Position numbers and translations under genes: made by a program
In this document: positions 57,415 to 64,000 of the stretch, piece after piece
Layout of the letters: every line of letters begins with the position of its first letter
How positions within the stretch are numbered: the stretch's first letter is position 1
Source of the DNA: Antedon mediterranea
Taxonomy: Eukaryota > Echinodermata > Crinoidea > Comatulida > Antedonidae
Reading direction: 5' to 3'
NCBI RefSeq assembly: GCF_964355755.1
Contig: NC_092674.1
Coordinates: 20,486,001-20,550,000, forward strand
Length of the DNA stretch: 64,000 bases
Notes under the pieces: generated by a model
Seen by the model: only the letters and a program-made list of their open reading frames with translations
Told to the model about the DNA's origin: nothing
The model's database searches: none

Positions 57415-58450
57415 TGTGTATGATAAACAAACGGTTGTATGATATCCTGGGTATCGAGCACAAGAAGACAACAGCCTATCACCCGCAGATAAACAACAAA
57501 ATAAAACACTAAGTAAAAAACACATTTTTATAGCAAAGATTGTAATCCATAACTTAAGATGTATTTACACTCTAAGCCACAATGTAATTTTTATTATCTA
57601 TTTCAGATGTTTGAGAAGACAAGACAATTTGAAGGCATATCTAGATGCGGCCGTATTTGCTTTTAATACTAAAATTCAAATGACGACAAAATATTCATCC
57701 TTTTTACTGTATCAACGAGAACCCCAAAAACCTGCCGAATATACCGACAAAATCCTGTTTTGGGTAAGTAGGTCCTATTTTGGTCTTAAAATTACACTTG
57801 TGCATTTATACGTCAGTTACACATCTTTTTATTATAATGTCATCTTTTTCCATATTTATACAGCTATCAGACATACCAAAAACGTCAATGCCGACGGAAA
57901 AAAAACAGGCAGCAAAAAAAGCAACGGTACAAACAACAAAAGACCAAGTTTTAAAGAACATCAAACCAAAACAATCGGCGCAAGTGAGGAAGAGTGGAGG
58001 GAAATTGTATGCACGCTGATTATAACCGGAATAAAAGTGCTCGTGCGCAATCAAAGGAAATGGAACATTAAAGGAGAAAATGTGGGTTCTTACTTTACAG
58101 GACCCTTCACAGTTTTAGAGGTTAATGGGAAAGTCCTAACGTTAATGGGAAAGTCCTGACGTTAATGGGAAAGTCCTGACGTTAATGGGAAAGTCCTGAC
58201 GTTAATGGGAAAGTCCTAACGTTAATGGGAATGTCCTGACGTTAATGGGAAAGTCCTGACGTTAATGGGAAAGTCCTGACGTTAATGGGAAAGTCCTAAC
58301 GTTAATGAGAAAGTCCTGACGTTAATGGGAAAGTCCTGACGTTAATGGGAAAGTCCTGACGTTAATGGGAAAGTCCTGACCGTAAAAGATGGGAAGAGAA
58401 TCAGAGTCGTAAATGTAGACTTTGCCAAAATTGTCAAAGAAAGTAAATAA
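57415..58450 (+). pseudogene. Decayed gypsy-type integrase with apparent introns
   Basis: Three blocks in order: ILGIEHKKTTAYHPQINN (about 57446-57500), the typical core stretch before the catalytic Glu; LKAYLDAAVFAFNTKIQMTT to YQREPQKPAE (57632-57745); and VLVRNQRKWNIKGENVG..FTGPFTVLEVNG (58036-58130), resumed after the 20-bp repeats by VKDGKRIRVVNVDFAKIV and a stop at 58448-58450. A donor GTAAGTAG at 57762 with acceptor TTATACAG before 57865, and CTATTTCAG before 57607, look like introns. That would suit a Ginger-type or domesticated integrase rather than a retroviral one. Frameshifts and TGA codons in the repeats make it non-functional as read. Confidence 0.6.
58121..58380. repeat. Thirteen copies of a 20-bp unit, GTTAATGGGAAAGTCCTGAC
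   Basis: Units start every 20 bp from 58121 to 58361. Differences are rare: CTAAC for CTGAC in units 1, 5 and 9, and single substitutions in units 6 and 10. The unit corresponds to the integrase segment encoding VNGKVLT, so it grew by tandem duplication inside the coding sequence. The extra twelve units add 240 bp, a multiple of three, but 20 is not, so successive units are read in different frames and TGA appears at 58157. Confidence 0.95.
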
Positions 58451-58861
58451 TGTCCACCACATCAACGCGATTACCTTACCGTATAGTTGGATAACTTCAA
58501 ATTCAAAATTTCTCATTTCCTTACGGCTAAAATGTTAACATCATGTCTGCTTTATTTTTTAGTAGATACAAAAGTAGTTATTAGTAAAATGCAATGCAAG
58601 CACGCGAGGTCATTTATATTTACGCACGCATGATGTAAAAGTGGTTACAAAGGTTGTAAAATCGTGGGTAAATATACATTCCGGATCATACTACACGGAA
58701 ACAACAGTGAGCTCATAAACAAACCGCATTTCGCCGACAGTTCAGTTATCATTTTTGGTAGAATTTATAACAGTTATAATTTTAAGAAATATTAGGCTAT
58801 TTTTTGATTGATAAGGAAGCTAACTAAGTAAGTTAGTTGAATTACTGGAAGCCCTACCATA

Positions 58862-59790
58862 ATGAAGAGCGCAACAAAGCATCATCTGTTATGTGTAGTA
58901 TTTATAGGTAAGTAGCCATAAATTATAATTTTGATCCACACCCAAGATAGAAACAGGATGTAGCGTGATAGACCTATCAAATCTCATTCAATAATGCTGT
59001 GTACAGTTACTTAGCCCTACTGTAACCTGAGTTAAGCCAATTACTCGATCACATACACTTTACACGCACCAACAAGTCATGATTAATTCTAGGGAATATT
59101 GTGAGACTAACTACAGGTTTTGTAAATACGTCTATGAAGAAAATTAAAGTAATTTTAATTACAAATTTATTTTAATTAAAATTGGGTTTAGATAGATCAC
59201 TAGGTATACATAGAAAAATTATTATTTAACGGCGACAATGTAGGCCTATATGCTTAAAGATGTGTTTTTACAACAATTAATAAAGATGAATAAATTCAAA
59301 CCTTGAATATACTAGTTTGTGATTTTAATAAAGTTATTCAATTTTTCCGAAACAAAGATGACAAATGATTCAAATATAAAGATAAAAAAATAAACCGTTA
59401 CCTTAACTAGAAACTCAGTAAATTTGAAACCGTGCTTCCGATTGACTATTTTTTTCTTTAGTTTTTATTTCCATCCAATGGTCAAAAGTTCATTCTTCCC
59501 TGATTAAACAAACAAAACAATATATTTTAAAAATGTATACAGTATCTATCTTTAGAGATAGACCTACATTTCTAGCATTAAATATGGTTCGAAGTGATTT
59601 CACAAAATGATTGGCATCAGTATTAACAAATAATGAATGTAAATATATATCTACAGCAGTAGGCCTATCGTTTCTGCCAATGGTTGAGGGAACGGCACCT
59701 GCAGAATGGTTAGTAAAAGACAGCAACGGTTACCTGTGCATGAAGATGAAAATGGCAGCCACTATTACTGTACCTGATGAAGTATATGGG
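58862..59790 (+). CDS. Third LAMP-like gene, first two exons (partial)
   Basis: Exon 1 58862-58907 (MKSATKHHLLCVVFI, phase 1, donor GTAAG) and exon 2 59657-59790 (acceptor CTACAG, donor GTAGG, phase 0). Joined, they give a signal peptide continuing AVGLSFLPMVEG and then TAPAEWLVKDSNGYLCMKMK, the opening of a LAMP domain. It closely resembles the same region of the single-domain gene (KAPVGEWTVTNQAGRICMKM). Exon phases and sizes match that gene. I could not find exons 3-5 in 59791-64000. They may lie beyond the window, or the copy may be truncated. Confidence 0.75.
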
Positions 59791-59987
59791 GTAGGCATTT
59801 ATCATTACAGGTATTAGTATTACGACGGTATATCACAATAAAATAGAAAGACTTCCTCAATAAAAAAAAATCATGGTTTATTCTATTAAAGAAAGAATTA
59901 ATATTCTCATTTATTTGTTTGTATATACTATCAGTGTTTGTACTGGGTCAACCTTTCGGTGTTTATATGCTATTGAAATTGTATTAA

Positions 59988-60028
59988 CTAGATGGTACGC
60001 TCGCTTCGCTCGCGTACCATCTAGGTCG
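59988..60028. repeat. Hairpin TAGATGGTACGC...GCGTACCATCTA
   Basis: CTAGATGGTACGC, a loop of CGCTTCGC-type sequence, then GCGTACCATCTAG. It is perfect over 13 bp per arm and looks like two joined MITE ends. It lies in the intron after exon 2 of the third LAMP-like gene. Confidence 0.65.
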
Positions 60029-63000
60029 TTCCCACAGATGGTTCTCGAATACACAGTAATTTCAGCGTTAAAAAATTGGCGATTTCAAATGTAAAATAAT
60101 GCAGGACAATAATATATGTCGTTTAGAGGAACGATTAAATAGACACTGTGATTTATGTACTCAACTAAAATTAGCACACTGGGAATTACTTCCGAAAGAG
60201 AAAGTTGTCACAAAATGAGACCAATTGTTTAAGTCAAATTTAAACAAACTTAATTTGTGTTTTGTATGTAACATTATGGTTGAGAGATGGGGAAGAGGAT
60301 GGGTGCAAAGAGGAACAATTTTTAAATATATTCTTTATTTTGTAACGAAATATTAATTAACATGTTTTACAAATAATATACCACTAAACACAGTAAAACA
60401 TTGCGATGTAATACTTTGTTGAAACTATCACCGTCGTAGTCGATTGAAGTAGTACAGTACATGTAACGATACACTACGACGTATGTTTATATATAATGTT
60501 AAACAATTTGTGAAAACCACCTCTATTCGGGGCAAATCATAAATTCGATTAAATCGGTAATAAATATTAAATTACGGCGACTGAAAACGCTAGTTAGACC
60601 CACAAGAATAAAAAATGTGTATAATTTGTGTACTGTAATTTTTTAATTCTGCTATTTTATTATCAAACAATATTCATGTACTCAAAGGAACTTTAAAAAT
60701 GCGCGTATATGAACACGAGATGGGAAGATTAGACCCACGAGAATAAAAAATATATTTTTGTGTAATGTTTTTATTGTTTAATTTTGCTGACTTATTACTC
60801 GGACTGTGTCGTCATACCTAACACATACCCACGTCACACACACCCACACTACTACTAGAATAGACATGGGTTTAGAGACTAATAATTAGGCCTAATAGTA
60901 TTAATAGAAACTATAATTTCATAAGAAACGCGTAATTCTTTAGTAATAAATTATATTAAAAACACCATAAACTAAGGCTGATTATTTCGACAATCCACAC
61001 AAAACGCCGCTATTCTTTTATGAAATCCCATGCGGCAACCACAGCGGAGATAGGCCTAGAATCGTACCGCACTTGTGTAATCACTTCTTGTTGCTATCCG
61101 CTTGGGTGCACACGGAACAAGAAAATTTAACTGATGAATTATTCATGTTTGTTTTGTGACGTTTCATGAGGTACCCCAACTTATGTACGAAAAAAAAAAT
61201 CGCAGGGTGCCAACCCGATGTTGCCGTCATGAAGGCCCTAAAAAGATTACCGCGGCGCGACTTGCTTATCGCTTCGCATAAATCATGTTTTTCCACGTGA
61301 AATTGAAATTAATGCATGAAACGTACGCGAAACGTAAATAAACATTTAGAGAGGCGAATTCCTCCATGGAAATTAAATTAATTAATTAGATTACTTCATT
61401 GCGAGAGAAAGTAAATACTTCCAAAAAACCCTTCACAAGTTTCCGCTTTTTGGGTTTAGCCGCTCTTATTTATAATTATTTTATCTCAAACATTGTACAT
61501 AGAAAAGAGCAATAAATGTTACGAAAAAAAATTTCAACGATGGCGACACGATAAAAATGCGGGAAATTGTAAGCCTCTGTCTGTTGTGCAAGGAGCTAGT
61601 AGTTGTTTCAGGCAGCATGCTCTCAGGCAGCGAGCAGTTGAAATGTACGATTCCTACAACACGTAAATTGCTAGCCTAAAGAGCAGTGCGAGTCGCAACC
61701 GGTCGGAGAGTGCGAGGAGGAATTACCTACTGACGCGAACTGCATGCGTGAGTGATTTGAACATCTCACGTGACATAAATATCCAATCAGAAAACAGTAT
61801 TCTGGCTAGCTGGAAGTTTCGTTGAGCGTAAAAAAATATCGCCTCCTGTTGGAATCACTTTTCAGTCTGGAGTACGCCCTCTAGTGTTCTTATTACATCT
61901 CTCTCTGTCTTATGGCTCTCTGGCTGACTGAAATGTCTAGCGCCCTCGGGACCACAGGCTGGCCAAATGTCTAGCGCCATCGGACCACAGGCTGACCATA
62001 AAAGAACCACAGGCTTGCCGTGTGTTTGACGACCCCTGCTCCATTTATTTAGATGTTAATATCGTTTAATAGCGCCCTCTAAGATTGATATTTTCAAAAG
62101 AATATAGCGTTGTCTATAATATATAGTTTGGACATGTTCTTTAATATTATCTCCGGATATGCCATTCGTTAAAGATATTGGGAGGTCTGTTCGCATATTA
62201 ATTTTAATTCACTTTTCAATGCAATCGCGTGAAATACAGATCTCTCGGATTACATAGTATCACTTGTTATTACAATGAGTAAATAGTAGGCTATAAATCT
62301 TTGTATGTAGGCATTCTTATAAAATACAATAAAGGTAGGCCTACCAATAATGTACTCCCATGAAAGAAAAAGTGTATTACTTGTGTATTTCAATATACAG
62401 AAAATCTGCTAGTTCAAATGGAAGTAAAAAAGGTGTCTTGTTAGTACAACATTTAGGTGTTTTATTAGTAATGCCAGTATGGTATTACGGTACTATCACA
62501 GCATTTTTTAAAGATAAGTATGACACACGATGTGTGCAAAACGCCTTTTTCACGAATATTTAAATTCTACTTCAATATTATACTCATGCAGTACTATGTG
62601 TATACAAATTAGTATTGTTGTAAATTGAGAAATGGAAATCTATCTATTATTATTTTTTCAATTAGTATTTTTGCTACAACTAGTTAATAAAACGTTACGA
62701 TGAAGTGAAAACCCTTGAAGTAAACAGGACGTTTACCCATCTTTCATGCATGAACTTTCTCTTTGTTTTTATTATGCACTTTCCACTTATCCACGTTACT
62801 TCTATTTACTTGATGGTACTTTCGGTACTGAATTCAAGCACCTGATGTAACCCTGTTAACTAATTAAATTGAGTTAGATAATTAGTTATTTACAATTAAA
62901 ACGAATTTAGGTTCAACGTGTGCCCAAAATAAGGGTGTTTTCCGATCGTGGTATTACTGTACACTGTCTAATAGATGTCTATCTTGATCCGTACACATTA

Positions 63001-63244
63001 ATACGAGGATGCTTCGCATTTTCCTATCTCCTTCTACGATAATTGTTTTTAATAGTTGAACACCGGTTAAACAGCTCGAGTAGCCTACAGCATCATAATG
63101 TTGAAGACAGGCCGCCTTTCTTTTTAAAATACTACTTTGATAGATTTAATATACGTTTATACAAATGTATTGATTTGCGATGAACGGAACATTCCAATCT
63201 CTCAGTCTCAGTATAATTATTTGGTTCAACACAAGTAGGTAAAT
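60029..63244. other. Stretch without a supported gene
   Basis: It includes a promoter-like, CpG-richer segment at about 61580-61830 with CTCACGTGACA (E-box, 61766-61776) and CCAATCAG (61790-61797), and a short tandem duplication at 61928-62010. A minus-strand frame of 71 codons (61081-61296) and a plus-strand frame of 67 codons (62360-62563) show no family match. If the third LAMP-like gene continues, this is its intron. Confidence 0.35.
61928..62010. repeat. Tandem duplication of about 40 bp
   Basis: AAATGTCTAGCGCCCTCGGG and ACCACAGGCTGGCC is followed directly by AAATGTCTAGCGCCATCGGA and CCACAGGCTGACC. ACCACAGGCTTGCC follows a third time near 62006-62019 without the first half. Confidence 0.7.
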
Positions 63245-63438
63245 TTAGGGGTCCTTTAGGGGTTTACACATAAACGTTATTACTGTGAGTGTAATAAATA
63301 TCACAACAATCAATAACCCAGCCAAAACCGCAATTACAACATTTATACTGATCGAGTTTGAAGTATACCATCTATAAATGAAAAATGAAAGTGTGAACGA
63401 AACTTTAATAGAGCTGCAGCTGATGGGTATCGAAAGAA
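63245..63438 (-). CDS. Last coding exon of an unidentified single-pass membrane protein
   Basis: On the minus strand, a strong acceptor (TTTGTTTCCTTACAG) precedes 63438 and opens a frame, phase 1, that runs to TAA at 63245-63247 (64 codons). A weaker alternative acceptor (CATTTATAG) would start it at 63371. It encodes ...RWYTSNSI followed by a hydrophobic segment INVVIAVLAGLLIVVIFITL and TVITF, then a short tail MCKPLKDP. This is the layout of a type I membrane protein ending. The TM sequence resembles LAMP TM segments loosely (ALAGLVVIVLIA versus VLAGLLIVVIFI), but no LAMP domain precedes it here. Upstream exons would lie beyond 63438 or outside the window. Confidence 0.4.
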
Positions 63439-64000
63439 CTGTAAGGAAACAAAACAGTCAGCTTCAGCTCATTGTAATTACTATTGAGACTTGGGGTAAG
63501 TAGTCTATGAAGGATGTATGTACTTAAAGCTAGCCATCTGTTAAATCGATACTGTTACTGTAGTCTCAGAATGTTTCCATACCGATAGATTGTGTATACA
63601 TTAAATGTTACTGTTGGGGAAATCTGTGTACCAAACTGGTTCCATGGTCTATGTATGTGTATATTCTTTTAGTCAAGATCATGTGCATTTAAACAATTAT
63701 TAATAAAGGATTTTTTTAAATAAGGTCTTTCAATGATTTGTTTAATGAAAGAATAAAGAAATCGAAGGCAATCTTCTACCATCGTTTTAATATTTAAAAA
63801 TTCAATATAACCAACAGTATGCGACTGAGCTATTGGTTGAATAGAACTAATAAAATAAGCAACGAAAGAATGGTAATGTTAAATAATATTAAATACATGG
63901 AATAGGGCAAGAAGCAATATTAACAACTTGGAAAATATTTTATAATTTATACACATTTTATTATACAGTATTATTATTAGCACCTACGTGAGGTAGGCAG
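63439..64000. other. Window end, nothing supported
   Basis: A 40-codon plus-strand frame (about 63379-63500) ends at GGTAAGTAG and overlaps the minus-strand exon. It has no motif. The remainder is AT-rich. Confidence 0.3.

Noticed and set aside
61081-61296. Minus-strand 71-codon frame with several Cys/His
   Set aside because: No recognisable domain, no convincing splice sites and a poly-Phe run from an A-tract; not supported as a gene.
63379-63500. Plus-strand 40-codon frame ending near GGTAAGTAG
   Set aside because: It overlaps the better-supported minus-strand TM exon and shows no motif; the donor-like end is probably chance.

Overview
The window is animal nuclear DNA. Its protein-coding genes are split into short exons with GT..AG introns, and the rest is AT-rich and full of transposable-element debris. 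Five things suggest an invertebrate deuterostome, most likely an echinoderm: orthologues of WDR44, COPS9 and the LAMP family; many tRNA-derived SINE, LINE, piggyBac-type and Penelope-type relics; clusters of a TAGGCCTA-type word; an invertebrate-type repeat ORF (GCDTTS motif plus a Cys-rich tail); and a foldback element built of 15-16 bp repeats, like the TU elements of sea urchins. The phylum is my inference; 'metazoan' is secure.

Layout. 180-10388 (+): the 3' ten coding exons of a WDR44 (rabphilin-11) orthologue, whose 5' part lies before base 1. 11931-12099 (-): a possible first coding exon of an unidentified gene. 15643-16555 (-): a complete three-exon COPS9 gene (COP9 signalosome small acidic subunit) of 60 codons. 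16893-17712: a nonautonomous transposon with terminal inverted repeats, a Myb/SANT-like reading frame and many TACCGTATTTT boxes. 18581-27838 (+): a complete eight-exon LAMP1-like gene with two LAMP domains, one TM segment and a GYQTV tail. 30267-37230 (+): a complete five-exon single-domain LAMP-like gene, with a truncated LINE and an Ig-domain relic in its first intron. 39284-46120: two very large inverted-repeat elements with decayed coding sequence. 47049-49444 (+): a five-exon gene for a 552-residue acidic protein that I do not recognise, carrying a 9-residue repeat. 51440-52820: a long TTAA-flanked nonautonomous element. 54222-57030: inverted arrays of a 15-16 bp repeat bracketing an LTR plus gag of a Ty3/gypsy-type element. 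57415-58450: a decayed gypsy-type integrase interrupted by 13 near-perfect 20-bp repeats. 58862-59790 (+): the first two exons of a third LAMP-like gene. 63245-63438 (-): the last coding exon of an unidentified single-pass membrane protein.

The three LAMP-type genes on the same strand share intron phases and pair N-terminal exons of 46-49 bp, so they are best read as a local tandem family of late-endosome or lysosome membrane glycoproteins. The LAMP1-like gene has a TCACGTGA box 141 bp upstream of its ATG, the core seen in MiT/TFE (TFEB) lysosomal promoters. All exon models were assembled by eye from splice consensus, reading-frame continuity and family knowledge. None was checked against transcripts or databases.
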